A DNA stretch of 64,000 nucleotides from Climacium dendroides. Taxonomy: Eukaryota > Streptophyta > Bryopsida > Hypnales > Climaciaceae. The stretch spans positions 32,917,029-32,981,028 of the forward strand of contig OX467083.1 of the NCBI GenBank assembly GCA_950106755.1, written 5' to 3'. The stretch's first letter is position 1, and each line of letters begins with the position of its first letter. Below, one piece after another: positions 50,185 to 62,338 of this stretch. The position numbers and the translations under genes were made by a program. The notes beneath the pieces are model-generated. The model had not been told where the DNA came from, did not search any database, and saw only the letters and a list, made by a program, of their open reading frames with translations.

Positions 50185-51000
50185 TCCATGTTGCTATAGA
50201 GCCTTTTAGATTTTAGTGGGGAAAAAGGTTTTGGAATATTTTTCTTCCTAATTTAGACGCCCCAAGTTCTTAGTAGGGTTACTGCTCGCCACTCATTTTG
50301 AGGTGAGAGCAAACGGCAGTGCTTGTACAATGACCTCCTTCACTGCAAGTGAATGAACGAGACAGAAACATGATGTTAATTTAGTACCGTAAACCCTTGT
50401 GTACGATTGCTTTCGTTTTGAGCTCTTGAGTCCGAATAAGGAGTCGAGATTCAGGCCAAAATCAATCAATTGCTTGAAATTCAGGTCTCGCGCTCTTTGC
50501 GCTGTCCGGGGAAGCACTTACATGGATTTGTATCCTGGAAAGTCCGGTTTCTCACCCCACAATTCCGTGTTTGTGTGGACAATTTGACTTTGGGAATCTG
50601 GGATGTTGGATGGTAGAGGGGCGTATTGGGTTGTATGAAATCATATCTACCAGAATGTGCTTACATTTCAAGTTTTTTTTACTTTGGATAATAAGAAGAT
50701 TTGAGGGCATTCTTGACTTCGGATAATAAGATTTCTGAAGGTCATCAAGTTATCATGTAGTGTATACTAGAGTACCCTGTGTCGTTGCCATAGTCAATAG
50801 TGTATCGTCAAAACGTCACATACCTTGAAGAAAATCACAGAATCGCATTGATAATCAGGGAAAGGAATGCTGAGACTCCAGCGGAGTCCGAAATGAAACA
50901 CAACTGGCTTACTGGAATTATAGTTGGCTGATCATATCCATGGGTGTTTTCAGAGAGTGGAAAATTCGACCACATACTCATACTAATTCAAAAGACCATC
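50185..51000. other. 3' flank of the galactosyltransferase gene
   Basis: Downstream sequence presumably contains the 3' untranslated region. No further gene recognised. Confidence 0.5.
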
Positions 51001-51009
51001 GAATGCAAA

Positions 51010-51450
51010 CATTGGGAAATGTTTAGTACAAATCACAATTCGGACCACACTTCACGCCACAAAATTGTGAAGAGCCAGCACTACTGACGGGCTTCAAACG
51101 CAGCATCCAGAGCTTCAAACGGACACTCGAGCAATGAGCGAATTCGTTCACAAAATTCCGCCAAACTCGACACCCGACGTCATCGGTATAAGGGAGCTTT
51201 CCATGACAAGTATGATGCGGGACGCGGGCCGGCCTTGGGGACGGGCAAGTCTGGGTAGGCCGGAAGGACCTCCACGGAGGGTCATGCAACAGCGGGGCAG
51301 GCGACGCGAGGTCGAACCCCGCCATGGGTGGTCGCATGGAGGAGCTGCCTAAAGGGAGGTCCGCGGAAGGTTCCCTTGAGGCTCCGCGAACCTCACTTTC
51401 GGTCGCTTCTTCATGTGACCACTCGTGGGCGTTGTCATCCATCCATCTGA
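51010..51450. other. short GC-rich patch, no gene recognised
   Basis: Both strands are open for about 70-140 codons, with arginine/proline-rich translations that look like composition artefacts. AGGTCGAACCCCGCC near 51309 resembles a pol III B box but no tRNA fold was found. Confidence 0.4.
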
Positions 51451-51789
51451 CTCCGGTTGTGGAGACCTACCTAGGCAGGTAAAATCCCTTCCTCTTTTTA
51501 AAAATTTTTTATTATTTTTTAATTATTTAAAATTTTCATTATTATTTATTATTTTTTGGTATGTTTATTTTTCGTTTCTAAACCCGTCCTTGGAAATTGG
51601 GGGTTCCAATTATTCCAAATATAACCTCTAATTTTTCATTTGTGGTAATTTAAAAATTTCTAGCTCATTTAAGTTTTATCAAGTGAATTATGTAGGAAGA
51701 ATAGAAAAAGGTGTTTTCTTGAATGATATGTCCAAAATTTTGTCCAATCTAGTGGAAACTTTCAAAATAAATTTAAATGTTATTTTAAT

Positions 51790-53440
51790 TTGCAACCTAT
51801 CTTTTAAGTGGATAGTGAGGCAAAGGTTCACCCTACCTCCCCACCAAAATTAAATATATATATTTTTAATTTCCCAATCCAACCCCCAAACCAAATTAAA
51901 TCATTTTTTTAATTCCCCAAACCAAACCCCAACTTCACCCAAACCCCAACCTCATCTAAATCCCAACTTCATCCAAACCTTAAACATCTCTCCACCTCTT
52001 ATTTGTAATTTGAGATTGACATGTGGTTGTACAATTGATATAAGATTTTAGCGTGTACATGTATACATCTTCTATATTTCTATCCATACTTATATTGTAT
52101 ATATTTTCTATACTCATATCCGTATTCTATATTGTATCTATATTTTGTACATATAGTCATATCCATCTTTTGTACATGTGCAGGTACATGTCTTTGTATA
52201 AGTATCCATATTTGTATTCTAAATCCATATCCATATTTTTTTTCGTTTTACGTATTCGTATTCCAGATCGATGGCTTGGAGATTGGTTTTATTTTATTTT
52301 TCCAATGAAAAGATCTACGGTCTAAATTTTTTTTAAAATAAAAAAACGGAGAGAGGGGGCAAGGGGAGGGGAGGTTGCATCTTTTCACCACATAGTCAAT
52401 TGAATATGTACTCATATGCTTTTTTGAAGCTTTTGAATACATCATAAATGGTTGTACTTTCCAACAAATGATTTTTTAGTGGCATCATGTGATTGAATAA
52501 TGCTCCAAATGACTAAATGAAAGAAACCAATAGGACAATACAATATACCATATGAAGTAAAATATTCTTAACCCCTAAAGTTGCAATGTCCCTAGAGAAA
52601 ACAAAATGGATTTCAAATAGGCCTTTGTGAACTTAATTTTCTCTTAAGATACAAAATTATATTGGCTTCGTGGGAATATAACTTTTATGTCAACTGATGC
52701 TTGGAAGAAAAAGTTATGCCTTAATAACCTCAAATTGACCAAGTCCAAGAAACAAAAAAATCTATAAAAACTTAGAATAAAATTTTTAATAATTTGTCCC
52801 TCATACATTATATTTTTGTCTATATAGAAAATTTTGCTTCATTCCATTCGAATAAGTGGTGTGAAAATTATGGAGTTTCTTATTTTTTAAGCAATCATAG
52901 CTTCTTCATAGAGAAAATAGTATATTTGATTTGTTTTTTATTTCAATTTATTTGTGTTTTCATTTTCAATATTAAACTAATATTTAATTTTAATTTTTCC
53001 ACTCAAGAATTATAAATTTATTACTCCTTGAAAATGCAACAGAATCAAGAAGTATTGCTTGCTATTACTATTTGGTGAAAAGATGCAAACCCCCTGCCCT
53101 GCCCCCCCTTTTACTTTCAATTTTCAAAAATCCCAAACTATAAATCTTCACAAAGAAAAGAAACTAAAACCAATATCTAAGCCATCAATTTGGGACATGA
53201 ATAAAAATAGGAATATAGGTGCAAATATGGATATATAATATACATACTACAAATACAAACAAGGGGTACAAAATCCCAATCAATTGCAGAATCCCACATT
53301 GATTTGAAATTATAGATTTGGGGGGTTAGGGTTAGGATTTGGGTTGGGTTGGTTGGGGGGTTGGGTTGGGGAACTAAAAAATATTTAATTTGGATTGGAG
53401 GGGTCGGGTAAACCTTTGCCTCACTATCCATTCTCAACCT
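51790..53440. repeat. large inverted repeat with ~700-bp spacer
   Basis: The left arm (about 51790-52415) and right arm (about 53055-53440) match as reverse complements. Shared segments include GGATAGTGAGGCAAAGGTT, the CCCCAAACCAAACCC-rich tract, TCCATATTTG words, GATGGCTTGGAGATTGGTTTTA-like sequence and TTTGCATCTTTTCACCAAATAGT. The left arm is longer because of an expanded TCCATAT/TATATT-rich stretch at 52060-52240. The spacer is AT-rich with no gene. Confidence 0.8.
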
Positions 53441-53449
53441 TGAATAACT

Positions 53450-56400
53450 GTAGAAGTATATATCACATATATCTTCTATTTCTCCCATTACATTGGAACA
53501 AAGTTTAAATTCAAATATTCACTCAATGCTCCAAGTCAGGTTTTTATTCTTTTCTTTCTGGAACCAAATTGCACAAGAAAAAAAATAATTTGGCTAAAAC
53601 ATGCCAAAAAACATGGATGAAATTGCTAGATTGTAAATGAAAACTGAATTATAGTCATGTGATACGTGCTAATGTGATATTTTCTATCCAATATGTGGAT
53701 GAATGTTGAAATTTGGAGCACCACTATAACATTTTGTATTGCCACTTTGGCACTTCTCAGAAAAAAAAAAACCCCTAGTTCCAAGACTTTTTCATCAAAA
53801 TCCACTAGCAACCATATGTATCGCAAATAAATTGAATTCAAAAACAAATCCATAATATGTTAACACAGTACCCAAAACGATGATTTCCATAGTAACCACC
53901 CCATCCTTCGGGGGTTAATTGACATTGGAGCATCAATTCAGAGCCTTGGAGGTCTTAAGTTGAGATTTCTTAAAGGAATGCATTGAACCGCTTGAATTTG
54001 TCCAAATTTCATACCTTCAGTTTTTAAAATATTCTTTTATTAGTTTTATCACCTTTGTATAGTATGTATATTCAAATTCATCTTTATAATTATTTTACAT
54101 CTTAAATAGTGCAAGTATATTTCATAATTCAAATAGAGAATTTTCAAATATGACAAATGTCAATAAATAAGTAGTACAAAAATCATTTAGAAAATCACCA
54201 TGGTTATAATTTTACATTACAAAGTCATAACTACAATCAATTTACAATTAGTCTTACAAGGGACTTTGAATTTTTGGTTTCATAATTAATTGAAAAATAT
54301 TGACTTTGGATTAGGGCAATAATAAATTTGGGATAGGTACAACTATATCTGTAAATGATCTTTATTGATGATTATTTTTTAAATTTTTTCAAATTTTTTT
54401 TACTATTTTGAAATAATTCCTAGTGATATGTCACTTTTATCATCCTCGATTTTGAAAAACTCTCTTTAGCTATAAAAAAAATTTTGATTTGAGAATTGAC
54501 ATTCAAATTCATCTTCTAGAGTTCTACAAATTGGGCGAGAAAAATAAAAAAATAAAAAAATAAAAAGTAGAAAAACGGCCAAAAAATTTCAAGGTTATGT
54601 TTATGAGGACCTATGTGTGTTTTGCAATAGAAGATCTAAGTCTAAATTTTTTTCCTAGATTATATCCAACAATAGGTTCAACGGATCTCCACCAACTCTA
54701 ACAACAATTAAGCACCTCCACATTTTGTGAGTAGCATTATCCTATCTATTTCTTGCAATATTTACCTCTTAGTTGTTCTCAATTTGGAGTATAGTAAGTT
54801 TGCAAATTTTATTATTTAATGTGTTCAATGTCTTTAACTTCTTTATATATAGTAATTTAATGAATATAGGATTTTTTTAAATTATTTTTGTGATTTAAGA
54901 AAACAACCATTAGTGTGGCAAACAAGACTATTAGAGGGTCAACTCATTCTTTTGTTTCACAATACTCTAAAAAGCTTCTTATTGGATGAAGCCAATATTT
55001 GAATGTGATTAATGGAATATGCTCAACGTTTATGGGCTAATTTGGTGTGGTGCTAAGCAGAAATCTTCAACCTCTCTTTCACCTTGTATTGATAGCTTCT
55101 ATAGGACACTACCAGATTGTTCAACAATTTCTTACTTACACACAATGTGAGTAATTTTTTACAATTTGTAATGATTCATCCCCTCAAATCCAACTTTAAC
55201 AATGGATTTTCTTCAATCTAAGCACAACAAAATGTAAGGCAATAATTTTGAGATGCTTGACTTTTGGTTATGGTTAAGTGTAGGGATTTATCTAAGAATA
55301 TGGTAGTCTCTTTAGAACTTTGTTGGCTTTTTCTTTAATCAAGAAACTCCAAACTTTATGAGCAACATTTACTTGTGATTTTTCTTGCAACCAATGACCA
55401 TCACATTGTATTTCAAGTTGCAATTGCTTGTAAAACTGCATCGTAGAGATTTGAGCACTAGATTAGGGCTTAGGGTTTTAATTTTTTCAACCCTTCAGCT
55501 TGGAAAATCTATTTCAATTCAAATTGGATTGTTTCAAGAATTTTTAAATATCATAGAGAAATGGATCATGAAGAGGCAAGAGACAACTTTAGGGGACCTT
55601 CCCATGATTCACTAAAAAACCTTATAATAACCTATGTATATCTATTGGTATCTACTTACGTTACAAAGACAACTTCTTTAGAACTTAGATGAAATAAATG
55701 GGGTGGTTGTGGGGAACTTCTTAATTTCCTTCTTCCAATTGCATACCTGATAATTGATGTCCAAGAGCCATTGCTACGTCTAGTTTTATTTTACTAAAAA
55801 TCCTAATTTAGTGCTTTAATTCATTGTAGGCGATGGGACGCTCTCCCATTAATTCCAATCAATTAATCCTTTGTTCTTGTATGCATGTAATTCCCACAAA
55901 TCTCAATTAGAATGCATTAAGTGGAATTAATTGTGTTTTCATCATACTTCAACATGCCCCCAAACAACTCTCTTTCATTGTTGAATCTATCCTACAATTA
56001 GTTGCCAAGTTCTTTGGATTCTTAAACCAATTCAAAACTTGGCTCTCTTGAGGAATTGTAAGTTATTATTCTCCCTTTCTAATTATGGTGATGAAGTAGA
56101 CAATTTAGCCATGTGAATCATAGTTTTTGAACATGCTTTGAGTGGGATACCCATCAAGTAAAGGTGATTAAGAAATCTAGTTGTGTTACAATTCCAATTA
56201 ACAAGTTTTGTGTTAGAGCTTGTTTCAAAGGTCAACACAACTAGGTTTATTAGCATAGCATATCTCGAGGGTATTTTCTATTTGTGAGTTTAGATTACTG
56301 CTTGTCTAGTCCATACTCCATATAATTGTTAAGAGGGGTGCAACAATATCACTCTAGAAATCTTCATGTTCACTTGTTGGGTGTATTTTTCCATTACTTG

Positions 56401-57540
56401 TAAGTTGTTGGCAATAGTAATAATCTAAGTACCTAAATTTAAATCATATTACCAAGACACTTGACACCAATAGACTTCATGAGCAAGGCTTGCTTAGGAC
56501 AAAATTTGCAAACTCATCAGGGCTTCTGGGAGTTGTTTTAGTGATGAATGATGAGGTAGGCAAATCTATTTCTGACTAGTCTCCAATGCTGCATCCTACA
56601 ATAGGCCCTTTCTTTGTGCAATTTAGATTTAGAAACTATGCAATTAATGTGGTAGATGACAATGAGATTGGGTGGGGTGCTAATTTAGGGGGTTTGTTGA
56701 CAAGTTTAGGTATTGTCAGAGCGGATTTGGAAATAGAAGGTTTTGTTATGAGAGTTGTTTGCATGATTTAGGATTTTTTTTATTGCACTACAACACTTGC
56801 ATTACTAACATGTTCTACATCTAGCAATAGTACATTGGCAATTGTCTCTCCAATTCTACGTTAGATGGAATAAGATCCAATTGTGAACCCGATTCTGAAT
56901 ATTTTATTGTTCATAACACTCACTCTTGGGTTAACAAAGGCTCAACCACATTGGAGGTCTATAGTTGGTTATAGGAACCTATGAATCCTAACTTTATCCT
57001 TGAATGCAAACTTTGCTACATTAATTGATGACATGAACTTGTGTAGAATGTAGAGGACTTTGTGTAGAATGTAGAGGTATTACATCTTTGATCTAAAGCC
57101 CATTAACAAGGATTCACTAGAAGAAAACTATGTTACCCACAAGTTTAAACTACGTTGGAAATGACCAAACCATGTCATATGAATTTTGTTGAGATCCTAG
57201 TTTTGAACATTGAAATTATGTGTTGGAGTGCAGTTTTCAACGTAACATTTTACATTGGAGTGCAGTTTTCAACGTAGCATTTTGCGTATGGAGGCCTTTG
57301 TGTAATCACTATGGCCATTGAGAGACTTTTCTGTAAATCATGAAATATATTTTCATAATATTTTGACTCTTAATGATGTTGTCTAAGTCTTCTTGAAGCA
57401 ATCTAATTATTTTGAATCATTATGTCATGTTCATATTTTTAATGCACAAAGGTACTAATGATGAGACTATTGTTTTGTTTAATTGAGCTCCATTGCATAA
57501 CGATAAGATTGAAGCTCAAGGTTCTAATCATTGTTGTGGT
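53450..57540. other. AT-rich intergenic stretch
   Basis: No gene or defined transposon recognised. A run of AAAAAT repeats lies near 54541-54568. Near 57038-57075 TGTGTAGAATGTAGAGG is tandemly duplicated, and near 57215-57285 GGAGTGCAGTTTTCAACGTA occurs twice. Confidence 0.45.
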
Positions 57541-57555
57541 CATTGTTGTGTCATC

Positions 57556-57709
57556 CATGGTTGTCATACTGGACAAGTTACTATTCATTTTTTTGTCCTG
57601 TAGGACAAGTTACTATTCATCAAATGTACCTCTCAAGTACATTTGATAAATAATAACTTGTCCTACAGGACGAAAAGTGAATAGTAACTTGTCTAGTATG
57701 ACAACCATG
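57556..57709. mobile_element. 154-bp hAT-type foldback MITE, 8-bp TSD
   Basis: The element starts CATGGTTGTCATACT and ends with its exact complement. Nearly the whole sequence folds on itself: GACAAGTTACTATTCA and TCCTGTAGGACAAGTTA pair with complements near 57630-57695. The octamer GTGTCATC flanks it on both sides (57548-57555 and 57710-57717), the duplication length of hAT transposons. No coding capacity. Confidence 0.9.
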
Positions 57710-57719
57710 GTGTCATCTC

Positions 57720-58235
57720 TAGTGATCCTCATACGAGGATCAAAAAGGTGTTACCCCTAGGGTATTATAATCCAATAGGAAGCTTAAAACCTCCAAAAAA
57801 AATTTAAAATAAAAAATTGGGGGATAAAGCTTCATATTGGAATATAATACCCTCAGGTAAGACACTCTACCGTTCTCCTTGTGTCTTATGATTAGTCTGG
57901 CAACTCTATTTCATAAAAATACAAGATACAAACTGTATATTCAACTTTAGGTTCATCAAAGTAAGCATTTTTTCCTACATCATGGAATCCTACGCGTCCT
58001 ACTTATATGATCATAGCTTGGGTTTGTTGTAGATTCATTCCAAGAGGCAATTTAGGAATTGCAATATATTTTTACATAAAACAAGTCTAGTACAATTTGG
58101 TGTGTCATTTGGAGAAGCATTGAAACTTGCACTTGGTCTAAAATTGGAAGAGTTTGAAGTTGAGCTTTCAATATTCTCCTACAACTAGCTCAAAATTGTC
58201 ATACAAGACTTCCACTTGTGAGCCACCATATGGGC
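57720..58235. other. intergenic stretch, nothing recognised
   Basis: No element ends or domains identified. Confidence 0.45.
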
Positions 58236-58239
58236 TTAC

Positions 58240-58910
58240 AAATTAGAATTAAAGAAATTTAGGCAATTTATGTGAAATTTTGAGCTAGAAATTATTAGTT
58301 GAATGAATATAAGCTATAATCATAAATTAGTGACTTTGTAGAAAGTTATTTTATTCTAAAATAAACTTTGAGTTTCTTTATTTAATTCAATTTTTAATAT
58401 TTTTGAGATAAAATAAAAACTCTAAGTGTAGATTTTTTATTACAACATTACAAACATTGGGATTGGCATTTTTCAATTCCATAAATAAACTGTTAACAAT
58501 TTAGTATTTTGAATCATTTTCTACTTCTATCTACTTATTATTATTTTTCTATGTTGTATAATTCCAAATGATCTGAAAATTTTCAAGCATGTAGACAACA
58601 TGAATTCAAATAATAACCACCATTTTCAAAAAAATTCATAGAAATAGAAGCTTGTGAAGTACAGCTGTCCGATTTCTTGTAGGGTCATAAAAAGGATTTT
58701 TGTCACTTCAAATGCTAATATCTTGCAATCTACATGGTGGAAAGTTTTGAAATTTTTTTGACATCTTCTCAAACAAACATATGGTTATACAAGATCCTAC
58801 AATTACACATGTTTGAAAATGTTTTTCTCTAAAATTTGGTACTTGTACTATAAGTTTTAGTTTTGGAGCGTTTTGGTAAAAACATAGTCAAAAATCTTTA
58901 GGGGTTAATG
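58240..58910 (+). repeat. dispersed repeat family, copy C
   Basis: Same orientation as copy B; see the shared TTTAGTATTTTGAATCATTT and TTTTCAAGCATGTAG segments. The end AAAATCTTTAGGGGTTAA near 58890 matches copy B's end. Copy C is shorter and lacks the part of copy B that carries the CACTA insertion. Confidence 0.8.
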
Positions 58911-58914
58911 AAAA

Positions 58915-59580
58915 AGAAGTAGCATCTATTAATAGTAAGTTGTAGAAAATTAAATGAGTCTATTGAATATGAATGACAATCAAACCTTGAGGGATGTATG
59001 ATTGGAATGCTTATAATATGAATAGTGTTGATGCATGAGCCCCATGGAGGTTTAAAAATTGATGTAATTCATTGATTGAATTTGATTATGTTTGTTGTGT
59101 TTGAGGAGTATTAAAAAATATTGAACAAAGTCCATTAGGTTCAACATCTATTAATAGTAAATTGTAGCTTAAAATATAAGATGGAATCCATTGCTCAAAT
59201 GGACATGTGGTGGCTGTAAAGCAATTATTCATCAAGACAAATCAAGGGATAGATAAATTGTTGAATGAGATAGTTTTATTAATTGGAATGAAGCACCAAA
59301 GCCTTGTGAATTTAAAAGGATGTTGCATTTGTGAAAAACAAAGGTTGCTAGTGTACAAGTAAGTGGATAACTATGATATTGACCAAGTTCTTCTAGGTGA
59401 GTCAAGTCTCCCAATTTTTAGTTGTTATTGATAACTTGTTATTTTGCTTCAAATATATTAAACAATTTCTTGGAATTTGGTAGACACTCATGATGTTCTA
59501 TAATCCAAAAACTTCCTCCTTTAGATCTTTTCTGAAGCTCAATTAAATTTAGGATGGAATAGCTCTCCCCTATATTCTTG
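58915..59580. other. intergenic stretch before the kinase pseudogene
   Basis: No recognised gene. ATCTATTAATAGTAA(G/A)TTGTAG occurs at about 58925 and 59149, a short direct repeat. Confidence 0.45.
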
Positions 59581-60649
59581 GGGAAGGATTTAATTGAAGT
59601 AACCACTAACTTCTACGGTCCTTGGTTTGGTAGGAAGCAAAGGGACCACTCTAGACTTGGTTAATTATATTACGGTGATAGCATATGCATTCGTATGTTG
59701 TAAACCTTTTGATTCTATTAATTTTTAGGAGCCTATCATTGAATGTGCCATGCATTTTCTATAGTACATCCAAAGAAGGCTAGTGTGAATGAAGATCTAG
59801 ACCGGAATCTAGATGAAAGTGGTGCAGGGGTTGCATTACCTTCATGCACTTGCTCATCCAAAGATCATACCTTAAGATATCAAGGCTAGTATCATCTTAT
59901 TGACTCAAAATTATAAAACAAAAATAGCAAATTTTGGCTTGGCTTTGTTGTTAATGGATGAAGAAAATTACTTATGGACCAAGCACGTTGTTAAAACCAA
60001 GTTGAGTCCTGAATTTACCTTGACCTTCTAAAGTTGATTTGATCATGAAGTATGGCTTTTAAATTTCTAGAGGTTTTTTTTCTTTAAGTTTATGGAAAGG
60101 TGATATATGATGGAAGGCAGAAGTTGAATACAAAAGCTTCACTTACGTTAGAAATTGGGCATGTGTGCACAGAGAATTCTTGGTATGTGGATACACATCT
60201 TATAGTTAGTTGAGTAACAAAGTAGATATTTTTAGCTTTGGAATTTTATGTTTGGAGGTTGTAAGTGGGCAAAGGAATATTGATGACATACTAATACAAA
60301 ATGTATCTCTCCAAATGAATAAATATGCTTTCTACTATTACAATTATTCATTATTGAAGTGAAGCATTGTGGGGTTGATACAACTAATTCCAAGAAGAGG
60401 GAGCCATTTCACTAGAAAAAATAAGGGATTTTTTGACTGTAAAGAGCAATTGGTTTTTGGATTGCTTGGACATTTGGGACTAGTAAGAATCTAAAAGCCC
60501 CCAGTCGCTATGGACAAGTTTTTTAGTAGTATTGTAATTGCAAGGCAAAACAGGATTGTTTTTCATTTGTTGATGCGTTTTATGATATGGTTGCTTATGT
60601 GGTATTTGCTACTACATGAAGTCAGTTACTCAATTAGTGAATTGTACAA

Positions 60650-60800
60650 TTTCTTGGCAACTCATTTGTGACTAATGTATAACTTGTTTGCGACTCATTT
60701 GTGACTTGTTTGTGACTTGTCAATGATTTCATTGCAATTTGTCTATGATTCATTTGCAACTTGTTTGTGGTGCAATACGATTTGTTTGTAACTTGTAGAA
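60650..60800. repeat. degenerate minisatellite of ATTTGTGACTTG words
   Basis: ACTCATTTGTGAC, TTGTTTGTGACTTG, TTCATTTGCAACTTG and TTTGTTTGTAACTTG follow one another with loose spacing of 10-30 bp, within the gap of the kinase pseudogene. Confidence 0.6.
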
Positions 60801-61724
60801 TTTGTAGAGTTTTAAAATCTACAAAATGTAAAAATCTACAAATTGTAGAAATCTTAAAATTCTATTAATCTAATTCATTATATAAGGATACAAGTACTTA
60901 CAAGTCTCATATGTTCAACCTAATGGTACTCATGACAATTGATATGGGACAATTAATATAAGACAATCGGAAAATGATCTAAAAACAATTACAAAACAAC
61001 TACTAAACAACTAGGAAACAACTAAAAAATGAAAATAAAACATCTACAATGAATGTTGGATGGAGAATAACTTACATTCATTCTAAATTTAAACTCTAAT
61101 ACAACTTTTATAATCCTACACTTCTTTCTACAACTACTTTGCAATTAAAATATTGTACTAATGATGTAGAGCAATGATGTCAAATAATGACATAAGAATT
61201 TGGTGCAAATAGAGAAGGCTACAATTGTAGGATAGTTGTATAGGATACTTAGTCGCATTTTAGCCAATTGTAACGGATACATTTTTCTTTTAGAGTTTGA
61301 GTCACTTTAAGTATTTCAACAATATTTGAATAGGTAGAAGTGTGATTTTTGGTAGTCCAACATAGAACGGTGGATCGATAGATTTGTAAAATCACTATCC
61401 AAATTTATTATAGATAAAAATTTCTTCATCTTCTTGTGCAATTTCAACATGAGAGGTTGTACACCATTGTAAATAACAATAGATGATTTAGCTAAAATCA
61501 TACTTGCACCCTTTACCTCTTACTAATTGAATTTGTATTGAGTATAGAAATAGATAAGTTTTTATTGGTAGCAACAATTAGGGATCAAGGTTTGGAGACA
61601 AGATCAGATCCCTAACAATTTCAATATCCTCTACAACGTGTGAAAATTGTTTAAAATACAAATTCTAGTGTTGCAAGCTTGGGAGCTGCACTATAAGAAG
61701 AGACTGATGAATGATGATCATGGT

Positions 61725-61898
61725 ACCCAACACTTAGATTACAAGATGATGAAGTACAAGAAGTACAACGACTAATCAATACAACTCTCTTATGCATCCA
61801 AAATGATAATAAAGGTAGACCCAACACTTGAATTACAAGTTGATGAAGTACAAAAAGTGCAACAACTAATCAATACAACTCTCCTATGCATCCAAAAC
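61725..61898 (+). repeat. 94-bp tandem duplication inside the kinase pseudogene
   Basis: ACCCAACACTTAGATTACAAG at 61725 and ACCCAACACTTGAATTACAAG at 61819 begin two near-identical units. Each ends in CTATGCATCCAAAA-type sequence. Only the second unit continues into the kinase C-terminus. Confidence 0.88.
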
Positions 61899-62141
61899 GC
61901 AGTTGACTAAAGACCAAGATGGTGGCCATTTTGCAAAGGGACAATGAGTTGGAATCCATGGTGGCGTTGCAAAGAAACATTGATGAAGAGTTTTTAGACA
62001 CCATTCCATTGTTTGCCATAGGCAAGAACGGACTAGCCACTAGCTGTCACGGACGTGCCATACCGGACTTCATTCACACCCCACGGATTCCCGTCAGATC
62101 TAATACTGGTATAGTTTAGTCGTTAATTAGTTTAGAGTAAT

Positions 62142-62320
62142 TTCTAGAAGGTTCTAAAACCTTCCACTAGTTTCCGGAAGCTTCCACAAGCTTCCGTATA
62201 GTTCTAGTAGTTTCCGGAAGCTTCCATACAAATTTAGATGCCTTCGGAAGCTTCCATAAGCTTCCGGAAGGTCCCATGGGTGCTTCCCAAGGTCTTTAGG
62301 ACCTTACTCTGGAAGTTTCC
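62142..62320 (+). promoter_or_regulatory. heat-shock element (HSE) array in the LTR promoter
   Basis: Perfect TTCnnGAAnnTTC trimers begin at 62142, 62172 and 62212. Dimers TTCnnGAA at 62262 and GAAnnTTC at 62247 and 62312 add to them. The core TTTCCGGAAGCTTCCA occurs twice. All lie 10-190 bp upstream of the TATA box at 62331. HSE trimers bind heat-shock factor, so heat-inducible transcription rightwards is inferred, not shown. Confidence 0.75.
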
Positions 62321-62330
62321 AAAAGTCTAG

Positions 62331-62338
62331 TATAAATA
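62331..62338 (+). promoter_or_regulatory. TATA box of the solo LTR
   Basis: TATAAATA sits just downstream of the heat-shock-element cluster and is followed by CT-rich sequence (CTCACTCTCTTC near 62360) where transcription would start. Confidence 0.75.

Larger units (their letters stand above)
59585..62044 (+). pseudogene. receptor-like protein kinase pseudogene, broken and partly duplicated
   Basis: Frameshifted translation gives kinase motifs in order. DLIEVTTNFY near 59589 resembles the segment before the kinase domain. GLHYLHALAHPKII near 59828-59870 is followed by a stop where the catalytic HRD should be, then DIKASIILL and KIANFGLALL (DFG changed to NFG) near 59870-59945. LSNKVDIFSFGILCLEVVSGQRNID lies near 60210-60280. 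About 1.4 kb later, near 61812-61980, the kinase C-terminus continues: VDPTLELQVDEVQKVQQLIN, TLLCIQNAVD, then KMVAILQRDNELESMVA. A 94-bp tandem duplication (units from 61725 and 61819) affects this part. The best fit is a plant receptor-like kinase of the CRK/DUF26 or related class; the extracellular domain is absent. Confidence 0.8.

Noticed and set aside
51290..51330. Possible tRNA gene around AGGTCGAACCCCGCC
   Set aside because: No matching acceptor, D or anticodon stems could be drawn around the B-box-like word.
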